Assembly: GCA_963806935.1 (NCBI GenBank)
Contig: CAWEAT010000003.1
Location: 105,569 to 169,568 of the forward strand
Reading direction: 5' to 3'
Source of the DNA: Roseiarcus sp963806935
GTDB lineage: Bacteria; Pseudomonadota; Alphaproteobacteria; Rhizobiales; Beijerinckiaceae
DNA: 64,000 bases
The translations under genes were made by a program, and so were the position numbers. This document shows positions 54,716-63,473 of the stretch, piece after piece. The notes beneath the pieces are model-generated. The model saw nothing but the letters and a program-made list of their open reading frames with translations, was not told the origin of the DNA and did not search any database. Each line of letters starts with the position of its first letter. The first letter of the stretch is position 1.

Positions 54716-55762
54716 ATGAGTTCGGACGAGTCCCCGAGATCCCTCATGCTCGAAACCACTGTCGCCGGCAGCCTGCCCAAACCCTTCTGGCTCGCCGAGC
54801 CGGAGAAGCTCTGGCCCGCCTGGCGACTCGAGGGCGCGGCGCTCGCGGCCGGCAAGATCGACGCCACGATCCTCGCGCTGAAGCTGCAGGAAGACGCCGG
54901 CGTCGACATCGTGAGCGACGGCGAGCAGGCGCGCATCCATTTCGTTCATGGTTTCCTCGCCAATCTCGACGGCATCGATTTCGCCCGAAGGCAGACAATC
55001 GGCATCCGCGCCGACCGCTACAAAGCCGAGGTCCCGACCGTGACTGGCCCGATCCGCCGCAAGGGGCCGGTCCATCGGGCCGAAGCGAGCGCGGCCCGCG
55101 CGCACACCAAACGCAAGCTCAAGTTCACCCTGCCGGGGCCGATGACCATCGTCGACACCATTGCTGACGAGCATTACCGCGACCGCCCCACGCTCGCCCA
55201 CGCCTTCGCGGCGGCGCTGAACGAGGAGGCGCGCGAGCTCGAAGCGCTCGGCGTCGACGTGGTCCAGTTCGACGAGCCCGCCTTCAATGTCTACATGCGC
55301 GAGGTCAGGGACTGGGGCGTCGCGGCGCTGGAGCGCGCCGCCCAGGGCCTTGCCTGCACGACCGCCGTCCACATCTGCTACGGCTATGGCATCAAGGCCA
55401 ACACCGACTGGAAGGCGACGCTGGGCGAGCGCTGGCGCCAGTACGAAGAGACCTTCCCGGCGCTTGCTGCGAGCCGGATCGGCCAGGTGTCGCTCGAATG
55501 CCGCAACTCGAAGGTCCCGATCGAGCTGATCGGCCTGCTCAAGGGCAAGGACGTGCTGGTCGGCTGCATCGACGTGGCGTCGGATGTCGTCGAGACGCCG
55601 GAGGACGTCGCCGCGACGATCCGCGCCGCGCTGCCCTACGTCCCGGCCGAACGGCTCTACCCGTGCACCAATTGCGGCATGGCCCCGATGGCTGCGGAAA
55701 TCGCCTACGCCAAGCTCGCGGCGCTGGCGGCGGGAGCCGAGCTGGCGCGGAAGGCGATCTGA
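54716..55762 (+). CDS. MetE C-terminal-type methionine synthase-like protein
   Basis: A 348-residue protein equal to the catalytic half of cobalamin-independent methionine synthase. TTVAGSLPKPFWLAEPEKLW is the family start; VSDGEQARIHFVHGFLANLD follows. FTLPGPMTIVDTIADEHY and VVQFDEPAFNVY are conserved, and the zinc ligands appear as HICYGYG (His, Cys), SLECRN (Glu) and YPCTNCGMAPM (Cys). Such short MetE-like proteins (MetE core) make methionine from alternative methyl donors, or act in catabolism, rather than using the full MetE route. The ATG 54716 is chosen; one in-frame codon upstream is GTG. Confidence 0.85.
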   Translation: MSSDESPRSLMLETTVAGSLPKPFWLAEPEKLWPAWRLEGAALAAGKIDATILALKLQEDAGVDIVSDGEQARIHFVHGFLANLDGIDFARRQTIGIRADRYKAEVPTVTGPIRRKGPVHRAEASAARAHTKRKLKFTLPGPMTIVDTIADEHYRDRPTLAHAFAAALNEEARELEALGVDVVQFDEPAFNVYMREVRDWGVAALERAAQGLACTTAVHICYGYGIKANTDWKATLGERWRQYEETFPALAASRIGQVSLECRNSKVPIELIGLLKGKDVLVGCIDVASDVVETPEDVAATIRAALPYVPAERLYPCTNCGMAPMAAEIAYAKLAALAAGAELARKAI

Positions 55763-55784
55763 GGGGAAGCGCGCCGGGCGGAGG

Positions 55785-56528
55785 CTACATCGCAAATCCG
55801 CCATCGACGATGAAGGCCTGGCCAGTGGCGAAGGCGCTCTCGTCGGAGGCGAGGTAGACGGCGATCGCGGCGATCTCCTCCGGTTTGCCGAGCCGCCCCA
55901 TCGGCTGACGGTCGACGAATTCCTGGCGGATTTTCTCGAGCGGCTCACCCCGCGAACGGCTCTGCGCCTCGATGCGCCCGTCGAGCGACGGGCTCTCGAT
56001 CGTGCCGGGGCATATGGCGTTGCAACGCACGCCCCTGCGGATGAAGTCGGCCGCGACCGCCTTGGTGAGGCCGATCACCGCGGCCTTCGACGCGCCATAG
56101 ACGTGGCGGTTGGGGATGCCGCGCACCGAGGATGCGCCCGAAGCAATGTTGACGATCGAGCCTTTGCCCTTCTCCAGCATCCCCGGCACAAAGGCGCGGA
56201 TCGTGCGGTGCATCGATTTGACGTTGACGTCGAACGAGAAGTCCCAGTCGGCGTCCGAGCAGTCGAGCACGGTTCCGTGATGGACGAAGCCGGCGCAGTT
56301 GAAGAGAACGTCGATGGCGCCGATCTCGCGCGCCAGCGCCTGAACCGCCTCGCTCGAGCGCACGTCGAGCTTGCGCTTGTCGGCGTCGAGGCCGGCGAGG
56401 CCGTCGAGGTTGATGTCGGTCGCGATCACCCGCGCGCCTTCGCGTGCGAACGCTTGCGCCGTGGCGCGACCAATGCCCGCCGCCGCCGCCGTGCATAACG
56501 CCGTCTTTCCCGCCATTCTTCCCGCCAT
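55785..56528 (-). CDS. SDR family oxidoreductase
   Basis: A 247-residue classical short-chain dehydrogenase. Cofactor loop: ALCTAAAAGIGRATAQAFAR (TGxxxGIG with A in place of T/G in part), VLFNCAGFVHHGT (NAG-like NCAG), the catalytic Ser in VNIASGASSVRGIPNRHVYG, Tyr and Lys in YGASKAAVIGLTKA, and the C-terminal ASDESAFATGQAFIVDGG. The subgroup resembles 3-hydroxybutyrate dehydrogenase/ hydroxyproline-type enzymes (2-keto-3-deoxy-L-fuconate dehydrogenase-like). It lies convergent to the MetE-like gene with a 22-base gap. Confidence 0.9.
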   Translation of the reverse strand: MAGRMAGKTALCTAAAAGIGRATAQAFAREGARVIATDINLDGLAGLDADKRKLDVRSSEAVQALAREIGAIDVLFNCAGFVHHGTVLDCSDADWDFSFDVNVKSMHRTIRAFVPGMLEKGKGSIVNIASGASSVRGIPNRHVYGASKAAVIGLTKAVAADFIRRGVRCNAICPGTIESPSLDGRIEAQSRSRGEPLEKIRQEFVDRQPMGRLGKPEEIAAIAVYLASDESAFATGQAFIVDGGFAM

Positions 56529-56723
56529 GCGCGCGCTCCTACCCCGCCTGATCCGGCCGCCCTCTCGGCGGCGCCCGGCGAGCTTCTAGGCGAGATCGCC
56601 CCGTCTTCCTAGCCGCGGGCGACGATTTCGCCGCGCGGCGCGGATATTGCCAAGCGAGGGCAAACCGGCATAGACAGCAGCGCCGTTCGAGCCGCGCCCC
56701 CGCGCGCAGCTTTGCTCGACGGG

Positions 56724-56799
56724 GCCGCAATAGCTCAGCTGGTAGAGCACGTCATTCGTAATGATGGGGTCGGGAGTTCGAATCTCTCTTGCGGCACCA
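56724..56799 (+). tRNA. tRNA-Thr (anticodon CGT)
   Basis: Complete cloverleaf with encoded CCA. Acceptor GCCGCAA / TTGCGGC, D arm GCTC-AGCTGGTA-GAGC, anticodon stem CGTCA-TTCGTAA-TGATG with anticodon CGT in the loop, T arm GGGAG-TTCGAAT-CTCTC, discriminator A then CCA. It marks the left edge of the accessory region, and tRNA 3' ends are frequent integration sites. Confidence 0.95.
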
Positions 56800-57247
56800 A
56801 CAATTTCCGATACTTATATAATACTGCGCCTGAAAATGAGTCCCTTTCGCTTCCCGAGTGACCAGTCAGTGACCAAACAATTGGGACAAATTGGGTACAT
56901 TCGTCCCCGCTCGAGCCGATTCGGAACAAGCACGCCCCATCGGCGTCGTGCCAGATCAGCTTAATCACGTCTCCTCCGTTCAAATCATCACCGAGCCACT
57001 GTCGCCCCGCGAGTTCTACTGTCTCTAGCGGGTTGCCTCGGACGCGGTCCAGGATCGCCGTAGCCGCAGGGGCCCGGGCCGCGGTCGGCGCTTCGGCATC
57101 TGTGACGCTTACGCGCGGCCTTTCGCCGGAGACAGTTGCGGCGAACTGCTTCGTAGCTCGCCGCAACGACTACGCCGCGCTTGGCTGGATAGCCGACCGC
57201 GGCTGGTTTGCCCTTGAGTAGAGCGGAGTTATGCCGAAAAAGAACAC
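56800..57247. other. non-coding or decayed stretch downstream of tRNA-Thr
   Basis: No secure gene. On the minus strand 56870-57166 an open frame with LETVELAGRQWLGDDLNGGD and LIWHDADGACLFRIGSSGDE looks protein-like, but its end runs into the antisense of the tRNA, so it may be a gene remnant only. Confidence 0.35.
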
Positions 57248-57405
57248 ATGCGCAGTCCATACACCAAGGAGGATATTCGCGAACTCAACGCGCACTCGAA
57301 AGCGAAAACGCTATCGCGAAGGTCGCCAAGGCGATGAAACGGACCGAAGGGGCAATGCGGCAGAAGGCAAAGACGATTCGCGTCGGTCTCAGACACCAAC
57401 GATGA
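57248..57405 (+). CDS. small HTH-like protein, frame broken once
   Basis: Two frames give RSPYTKEDIRELNAHSKAKT and then IAKVAKAMKRTEGAMRQKAK; joining them at 57308-57312 (one base missing) restores a 52-residue protein. The pattern 'W/Y-T-x-E-D-I-x-x-L ... A-x-x-x-K-R-T-E-G-A-x-R-x-K-A' is that of a family of very small SANT/HTH-like proteins of alphaproteobacteria. DNA binding is probable from the fold; no target known. First of a row of small genes after the tRNA. Confidence 0.6.
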
Positions 57406-57654
57406 CGACCCTCCGCCTGCCGGGCGGTCTCGGAATGTCATCGCGATCGCAGGGCCGATAGGGGTTTGTCTCAGTCAACACTTTCAGAGGCTCACGTCGA
57501 TCTCGACTTGCCGAAATCCGTTTCACTTGCTCGTTCGTGTACAATGTGCGATTTCTCCAAAGGATACATTATAGACATTAATGGCAATCCTTTTGATTGA
57601 TGCGGATTTGCATAAATGCTAAAAGGGCTCATTTTAGCAAATGGGGCGCACTCC

Positions 57655-58136
57655 ATGTCACTGGCTCAAACACTTCGCGACCTCCACGAGAAGGGAGAGG
57701 GCCGCCGCGAGTTTTTTGAAATGCTCTCGGCCTATACCAACTGGCGGACCGACATGCAGGCGGCCGGGCCGCAGAACACACTAAGTTGGGCTATGCGACC
57801 ATTGTTAGATTCCTCAAAGAGCTAGACGAAATTGGTATAGGAGATTTTAAGTACGGGCGAAGGGGCGCGAAAACTCGGATAGTCTGGAAGTTTTCGCCCC
57901 GCAGCGTTGGAGACGTCGCGCAAGGAAAGTCATCTCAGCTTGAAGGCTACGACGAGGCCGCCAATTCCGCTCCCTATGTCGCCCAGCAGCTATACGAGGG
58001 TAGTGGGGCGAAAGGAGAGGCGGGCTGGGCATCATTGATTGCAGAGGCAAAAGAGCGACTTGGCCGCCAAAATGAATATCTCGCCCGAGCGCATCACCAT
58101 AACAATTGCGTGGTGAAAATTAAAAGAGCGCGTTAG
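57655..58136 (+). CDS. unknown protein, frame broken once
   Basis: SLAQTLRDLHEKGEGRREFF, then EMLSAYTNWRTDMQAAGPQN; the next frame continues GYATIVRFLKELDEIGIGDF and KYGRRGAKTRIVWKFSPRSV. They join at 57784-57786, where one base is missing, giving about 160 residues. The part around residues 40-80 (helix, helix, then a beta hairpin with GRRGAKTRIVW) resembles a winged helix, so DNA binding is possible. No family recognised. The start could be the ATG at 57616 instead. AT-richer than the core genome. Confidence 0.5.
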
Positions 58137-58228
58137 TTAGATAACGATTTACCTTAGATGCTTAAGGCCGTATAGGATCCTTGGCGAGCCGGGCTGGAAG
58201 CAAGCGCTTCGACTCGCAAGGGTGACCT

Positions 58229-58570
58229 ATGCAGAAAACGCCAAATCGTGCATCGCGGATTTCTTCGACGAGCGCAGGCGGGCGGCAGTTCTCCCCTGGA
58301 ACTCAAGAGGGTTCGGTGGGCGAAATTTCTCTCACGGAACGTGAACTCGCAGCACGCCACCAGCGCAGCGTCAAAACTTTGCGGAACGCCAGGGTGAAGG
58401 GCGGGTTCATTCCATTCGTCCAAATCGGTCGCAACGTGCGCTACCGGTTCTCCGATGTGCTGGCCTACGAGGCGGCAAATTCAGTCGGATCGACGAGCGA
58501 ACCTACAGCCAACATGGCGTCAGTCGCCGCGTGTCACGCGTACGCGGACGTTGGCGGACGGTCCCAATAG
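58229..58570 (+). CDS. excisionase-like helix-turn-helix protein
   Basis: A 113-residue protein. Residues about 36-85 read ISLTERELAARHQRSVKTLR-NARVKGGFIPFVQIGRNVRY (two parts) and RFSDVLAYEAAN, the HTH_17/excisionase plan: a short helix pair, a wing with I-G-R-x-V-R-Y, then a final helix. Such proteins bind attachment sites or act as AlpA-type regulators in integrated elements. Its place between a tRNA and an IS supports an element origin. The first 30 residues are low-complexity. Confidence 0.65.
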   Translation: MQKTPNRASRISSTSAGGRQFSPGTQEGSVGEISLTERELAARHQRSVKTLRNARVKGGFIPFVQIGRNVRYRFSDVLAYEAANSVGSTSEPTANMASVAACHAYADVGGRSQ

Positions 58571-58917
58571 CTCAACATACAGCGTCGCACGGCTCAGCGA
58601 GGCTTATGCGGCGTCAATCAACGGCCAGCACTAACGCTGCCAAAGCCTCGTCGACTGAATTCTGCTGGTTGCAGAACTCGCGGGAGATATACATGCTAGA
58701 TCGAACACCACATCACGCTCATCGTCACAATGGCACGAAGAAACGTTTAGGCGCGATGGTCTATGCAAAAAAAGCCTCAGATAAATTCCAAAACGTGCAG
58801 ACAGGTTACCATAATTAACTCCATAATTTCTTTGGAATGGCACTGATTTCTTTCCGTAAATTTCTAAAAGACCGAGATGGCTACAAGGAGCTTCTAAGTG
58901 AGGACAACATTTCAGGC
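58571..58917. other. AT-rich gene-free stretch before the IS21 element
   Basis: No gene supported. Open frames are short and lack ribosome binding sites. The IS begins at 58918, so flanking target duplication should lie around 58910-58917; the right flank is outside the window. Confidence 0.35.
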
Positions 58918-58977
58918 TGTTGATTTCCACTGAGAACTGACCCGGGCGCCACGGGTTTTTCCACCGAGAACTGACCC
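58918..58977. repeat. left IS21 terminal repeats
   Basis: Two direct copies of TTTCCACTGAGAACTGACCC-like sequence, the second with CCG for CTG, ending just before ATGTTCG. These are IstA binding sites. Confidence 0.85.
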
Positions 58978-59028
58978 ATGTTCGAACTTTGCCCCTTGGC
59001 CTGGCCGGGAGGCGACGGAGTGATCGAC

Positions 59029-60561
59029 ATGGAGTTATTGAGCGTCATCCGACGTTGGCATTATCGAGATCATTACTCGATCCGGGAGATATCGCGGCGC
59101 ACCGGGCTGTCGAGGAACACGGTCCGCAAGTACCTGCGCTCGGATAATGTTGAGCCGAAGTTCGCTGTGCCGGATCGGCCGAGCAAGCTGGATGCCTACG
59201 CCGACAAGCTGTCGCATATGCTGCGGCAGGAGGCTGGGAAGTCGCGCAAGCAGAAGCGGACGGTCAAGCAGTTGCACGCCGACCTGGTGGTGCTTGGCTA
59301 TGATGGCTCCTACAATCGCGTGGCGGCCTTCGCTCGCGACTGGAAGGCCGCTCGGCAACAGGAACAGAAGACGTGCGGCCGCGGCGTGTTCGTGCCGCTG
59401 GCGTTCTTGGCCGGCGAGGCGTTCCAGTTCGACTGGTCAGAGGATTGGGCGGTCATTGCCGGCGAGCGGACCAAGCTGCAGGTCGCTCACTTCAAGCTCA
59501 GCTACAGCCGCGCCTTCATTCTCCGCGCCTATCCGCAGCAGACCCATGAGATGCTGTTCGACGCCCATAACCACGCTTTCCGCGTCTTGGGCGGCGTGCC
59601 GCGGCGGGGCATTTACGACAATATGCGAACGGCCGTCGACAAGATCGGCCGCGGCAAGGAGCGCCAGGTCAACGCCCGCTTCTCGGCGATGGTCAGCCAT
59701 TTCCTATTCGAGGCCGAGTTCTGCAATCCAGCCTCCGGGTGGGAGAAGGGGCAGATCGAGAAAAACGTCCAGGACGCCCGCCATCGGCTCTGGCAGCCCA
59801 TGCCCGACTTCCCCTCTCTAGACGCGCTGAACGACTGGCTGGAGACGCGCTGCCGAGAGCTGTGGGCCCAGACGCTGCACGGCTCCCAACCCGGCGCGAT
59901 CGTCGACGTATGGGCAGAAGAAGTCGGGCGCCTGATGCAGCTTTCGCGCCCATTCGACGGCTTCGTCGAACACGCCAAGCGCGTGTCGCCGACGTGCCTG
60001 GTCCATTTGGACCGCAATCGCTACAGCGTGCCCGCGTCCTTCGCCAATCGTCCGGTCAGCGTACGAGTTTATCCCCAACGCATCGTTGTCGCCGCCGAGG
60101 GACAAGTCGTCTGCGAACATCGTCGCGTTTTTGCCCGCTCGCACCAACGCAAGAGTACGACCACCGTTTTCGACTGGCGGCACTATCTGGCGGTCATTCA
60201 GCGCAAACCGGGCGCACTCCGCAACGGCGCGCCGTTCGCCGAACTCCCGCCTGCCTTCCGTGCCTTGCAACAGCGCATGCTCAAGACGCCGGGCGGCGAC
60301 CGCGAGATGGTCGAGATTCTGGCTCTCGTCCTCCAGCATGACGAGCAGGCCGTGCTCGCTGCCGTCGAACTGGCTCTGGAGGCCGGCGTGCCGACCAAGA
60401 CGCACATTCTGAACCTGCTGCACCGGTTAATTGACGGCAAGCCAATCGACCCACCCCTCGTGAAGCCGCCTAATGCTTTGACGCTCACCTCCGAGCCGCA
60501 GGCCAACGTCGAACGCTACGATGCGCTGCGCCAAGCCCGGGAGGCGCGCCATGCGTCATAA
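59029..60561 (+). CDS. istA: IS21 transposase IstA
   Basis: DDE transposase of the IS21 family, 510 residues from ATG 59029 (an in-frame ATG 51 bases earlier is possible). The N-terminal helix-turn-helix is YSIREISRRTGLSRNTVRKY. The catalytic triad is read from EAFQFDWSEDWAV (first Asp), RRGIYDNMRTAVDKIG (second Asp) and NPASGWEKGQIEKNVQDARH (Glu). The C-terminal YSVPASFANRPVSVRVYPQR is the family beta domain. Intact, so it could act if IstB is supplied in trans. Confidence 0.95.
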   Translation: MELLSVIRRWHYRDHYSIREISRRTGLSRNTVRKYLRSDNVEPKFAVPDRPSKLDAYADKLSHMLRQEAGKSRKQKRTVKQLHADLVVLGYDGSYNRVAAFARDWKAARQQEQKTCGRGVFVPLAFLAGEAFQFDWSEDWAVIAGERTKLQVAHFKLSYSRAFILRAYPQQTHEMLFDAHNHAFRVLGGVPRRGIYDNMRTAVDKIGRGKERQVNARFSAMVSHFLFEAEFCNPASGWEKGQIEKNVQDARHRLWQPMPDFPSLDALNDWLETRCRELWAQTLHGSQPGAIVDVWAEEVGRLMQLSRPFDGFVEHAKRVSPTCLVHLDRNRYSVPASFANRPVSVRVYPQRIVVAAEGQVVCEHRRVFARSHQRKSTTTVFDWRHYLAVIQRKPGALRNGAPFAELPPAFRALQQRMLKTPGGDREMVEILALVLQHDEQAVLAAVELALEAGVPTKTHILNLLHRLIDGKPIDPPLVKPPNALTLTSEPQANVERYDALRQAREARHAS

Positions 60562-60898
60562 TCCCGCCGCTGGCGCCGTCGTCATCATGTTGCGAACCCT
60601 GAAGATGCACGGCATGGCTCAGGCCGTCGGCGAGCTGACCGAGCAAGGCTCTCCGGCCTTTGAGGCGGCGCTGCCCATCCTATCGCAGCTCTTGAAGGCG
60701 GAAACAGCCGACCGAGAGGTGAGATCAACGGCCTATCAGCTCAAAGCCGCCCGCTTTCCGAACTATCGCGACCTTGCCGGCTTCGACTTCGCCAGCAGCG
60801 AGGTCAACGAGGCGCTCACACGTCAACTGCATCGCTGCGAGTTCCTGGAAGACGCCCACAATGTCGTCCTGGTCGGCGGACCCGAGCCCGACTCATAA
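60551..60898 (+). pseudogene. istB: IstB, 5' fragment (interrupted)
   Basis: ATPase helper of IstA, cut. MLRTLKMHGMAQAVGELTEQ and the segment AARFPNYRDLAGFDFASSEV are the IstB N-terminus; the open frame runs into NVVLVGGP, the start of Walker A, at 60882, then reads foreign sequence to a stop at 60896-60898. Codons up to 60880 plus CC combine with the T at 63474 to give Pro, then GTGKT. 110 residues of the protein remain here. Confidence 0.93.
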
Positions 60899-60914
60899 TG
60901 CTCACCTCACCATG

Positions 60915-62996
60915 TCATTGAAAGTTCAGGGCTAGCTCTGGCTCGTCTTCAGACGGCGGACCTATCCGAGAGCGCTTTCTTCGTCGCTCGGCCTCCCGGG
61001 CCACCTCCGCGCGCCCAAGATCGGAGGCTCGAATGGCCCAGGGGCCGCCTTTGCAGGATTGGTTCGCAGGCAATGCGCCTTCGACAATCAGGCGACGAAC
61101 AGTCGCCGGACTGACCGACAAAACCTCTGCCGCCTCGTCAAGCGTGACCTCTCCTCGCTCGGCACGTTCGCCCTCTCGATAGACGACGATGTTGTGATCC
61201 TTGCGTAGGGAGGCCACCCGCGTTCGGGTCCACGAATGCCCCTTGGTCGTCGTCTTGCCAGCCCTATTGAGAGCAGCTGCAATCCCCCTGTCCGGCATCT
61301 GCCGGGCCATCGCCCGCACCAGATCGACAACGTCGGCGTCGACGCGCCAGCGGTGCTCGCCCGTGCGGTTCTTGCGGACGCGTAGAGCCGTATGATCCTC
61401 GCCCGCCCAGCGGATGACGAGATCGAGACCGTCATCCTCCGTGCGCACGACGATCTCTTCGATCAGCATGCGAACGATCCGTTTGCGCGTGGCTATGGTC
61501 GCCCCTTCCGCATGCCAGGCGCGTTCGACGTCAGCGCCGAGCCGGAGCAGCGCCTCTCGCTCGCCTGGAGTTACGCCATTCAACGGCGCAACACTGAGCG
61601 CTGTGAGCTCATCCTGAAGGCGTCGCTCTTCTTTCAGGCGCTCGTTCCAGCGCCGCTCGAGTTCGCCCGCGACCAGACGGTTGTCGGGATCGACGGCGTC
61701 ATATTGCCGTCGAGCGTGCACAGCCTCGAAACGCGCCTGTTCGAGCGCCAGCTCGACCTGTCGATGCTTCTCGCCGTCTTCGCGTCCTCGCGCTTGAAGA
61801 GCCGCCAGGGCCGCTTCGACGCCGAGAGGCTGAATGCGCTCCACGACCTCGGCGGCGACTGCGGCGTCGACGCGAAGACTGCCGAAGCCAATGCAGCGCT
61901 CGGTCCCGTGGTTGATGGAAGCGCCTCGGCAGTGATAGCGCGCGACATCGCCCTTCGTTCCGCCGTAGGCGACATGCAGCTTCCGACCGCAATGGCCGCA
62001 GCGGAACAAGCCGGCGAGCAACGCTTCTCCCCGCCGCACAGCGCCCCGGCTCGCAAAGCTCTTGCCGTTTGCGTTGTCCTTGATCAGGCGCTGATTCCTC
62101 TCGAAGGCGTCCCAGCCGATATAACCCTGATGGTGATCGCGGATCAAAACATCCCATTCAGACTGTTCGACCGGAAGACCGCGCATGACCCGCTTTCGGC
62201 CATTCTCGATTCTCGTCTTGCTCATCGACCGACCATAAGCATAGGCGCCGGCGTAGATCGGGTTGGTTAGGATGTGAAGGATTGTATTGTAGACCGGGGC
62301 TTTCCACTGCAAATGTCGGCCTTCAGGTCCATGGTCGACGGCGGGCAGCGCGATACTCTCCTGCCGGAACCAAAGATGCACCTGCCGCACGCTCTGCATC
62401 TCGGCGAACTTGCGGAAGACCAATGCGAGCGCTTCGCGCACGCGAAGGTCCGGATCCTTCTCGATCCGGTCCGATTTGCTGCGCACATAGCCAATCGCGA
62501 CCGATGTGAAGAGCTCGCCGCGTCGCGCTTTCTGTTTGAGCGCTTCATGGGCGCGCTGGCGCAGGATGGTCAGCTCCATCTCGCTCATCGTTCCCTTCAT
62601 GCCGAGCAGGAGCCGGTCGTTTGGAAGACGGGGATCGTAGACGCCGTCCTCGTCGGCGATCAGCGTCCCGACGAGGCCGCAGAACTCCAGCAGCGTGTGC
62701 CAGTCTCGTCCGTTGCGGGCCAGGCGCGACGCCTCGATCGACACCACCGCGCCGACCCGGCCGTCGCAGATCGCCGCCAGAAGCTTCTCAAACCCGGGGC
62801 GGCTGACGCCGGAGCCCGAACGGCCGAGATCGTCATCAATGACACTGACGTTGGCCCAGCCAAGCTGTCGGGCTCGCTCGACCAGTCCATACTGCCGTCG
62901 ACGGCTCTCGACGTTGTTGTTCACCTGGTCGATCGTCGACTGGCGGACGTAGACAATCGCCTCCCGGGCGAGATGATCAGCCTCGACCCGGCTCAT
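60915..62996 (-). CDS. large serine recombinase with C-terminal excisionase-like domain
   Basis: A 693-residue site-specific recombinase. Resolvase domain about residues 12-150: AIVYVRQSTIDQVNNNVESR, with the nucleophile Ser20, then VSIEASRLARNGRDWHTLLE and the conserved Arg residues. Recombinase domain about 170-290 (TNPIYAGAYAYGRS). Zinc ribbon about 325-370 (LFRCGHCGRKLHVAYGG ... C ... C), coiled coil about 400-460 (KHRQVELALEQARFEAVHAR). The end (about 625-680, LDEAAEVLSVSPATVRRLIV-EGALPANQ) is an HTH_17 fold like excisionases, fused here. Overlaps the small upstream gene by four bases. Presumably integrates the element at CC-containing sites. Confidence 0.93.
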   Translation of the reverse strand: MSRVEADHLAREAIVYVRQSTIDQVNNNVESRRRQYGLVERARQLGWANVSVIDDDLGRSGSGVSRPGFEKLLAAICDGRVGAVVSIEASRLARNGRDWHTLLEFCGLVGTLIADEDGVYDPRLPNDRLLLGMKGTMSEMELTILRQRAHEALKQKARRGELFTSVAIGYVRSKSDRIEKDPDLRVREALALVFRKFAEMQSVRQVHLWFRQESIALPAVDHGPEGRHLQWKAPVYNTILHILTNPIYAGAYAYGRSMSKTRIENGRKRVMRGLPVEQSEWDVLIRDHHQGYIGWDAFERNQRLIKDNANGKSFASRGAVRRGEALLAGLFRCGHCGRKLHVAYGGTKGDVARYHCRGASINHGTERCIGFGSLRVDAAVAAEVVERIQPLGVEAALAALQARGREDGEKHRQVELALEQARFEAVHARRQYDAVDPDNRLVAGELERRWNERLKEERRLQDELTALSVAPLNGVTPGEREALLRLGADVERAWHAEGATIATRKRIVRMLIEEIVVRTEDDGLDLVIRWAGEDHTALRVRKNRTGEHRWRVDADVVDLVRAMARQMPDRGIAAALNRAGKTTTKGHSWTRTRVASLRKDHNIVVYREGERAERGEVTLDEAAEVLSVSPATVRRLIVEGALPANQSCKGGPWAIRASDLGRAEVAREAERRRKRSRIGPPSEDEPELALNFQ

Positions 62997-63459
62997 GGCG
63001 CGCCTCCTTCCGGATCGAAGTCGAGACTTTCCGCGAAAGAGCCTCCGTCAGAAGCGCTCGCATGCTTTCCACCATCGCTTGGCGGCGTTCCTTCGGGATC
63101 GGTCGCTGGCGGGGCGGCTCTTCGAATAGATCCGGTGGGCGGCGGTTCAAACGCATGATCGGCTCCGTCAGTCAGGGGCGAATCCCCATCGTAGGAGCCT
63201 AGAACCGCATCCAGATAGGCGCGCAGATCGCGCAGCCGCGCCACGCAAAGCCGCGGAGCCGAACGGATCTCGCAACCAGCAGCCGCGGGCCGTAACATCC
63301 ATTCCGGCGTCAACGTCAACGTGCCGTCAGCGAGACGGATCGTAAGATGCACATCGCCGCAGCGCACCACCCGCCGACCACTCGACGACACTATCCTGCC
63401 GGCCAGCGGATGAAAGGCGTAGTAGATCGTCTCTTCGCTCGCCAGAATCCCGGCGCCAT
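62993..63459 (-). CDS. small element gene, DUF5372-like, unknown function
   Basis: Read upstream of the recombinase: ETIYYAFHPLAGRIVSSSGR, RVVRCGDVHLTIRLADGTLT, LTPEWMLRPAAAGCEIRSAP, then a Ser/Asp/Pro-rich tail. The FHPLAGR segment followed by a beta hairpin and T-P-E-W-M resembles small DUF5372-type proteins encoded next to serine recombinases. The frame continues past the element edge, but its only ATG inside the element (63459) is out of phase, so a one-base error near the start is suspected, or a non-ATG start is used. The last codons overlap the recombinase ATG by four bases. Confidence 0.5.
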
Positions 63460-63473
63460 GTCGCTGTCTCGCC

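Larger units (their letters stand above)
60883..63473 (-). mobile_element. 2.59-kb serine-recombinase element inserted in the Walker A of istB
   Basis: Joining 60882 to 63474 restores a 795-base istB (264 residues plus stop) without loss or gain, so the boundaries are exact apart from the CC shared by both junctions (60881-60882 and 63472-63473). The element carries only a large serine recombinase and a small gene. Joining its ends gives CTCG-CC-CGAG, a palindrome with the shared CC in the centre, as expected for a serine-integrase attP. No terminal inverted repeats of a transposon and no longer target duplication are seen. Confidence 0.85.

Noticed and set aside
56735..57166. A minus-strand open frame ending in a sequence like QERFELPTPSLRMTC
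   Set aside because: That ending is the well-known false translation of the antisense of a tRNA gene; the upstream part is mentioned only as a possible remnant.
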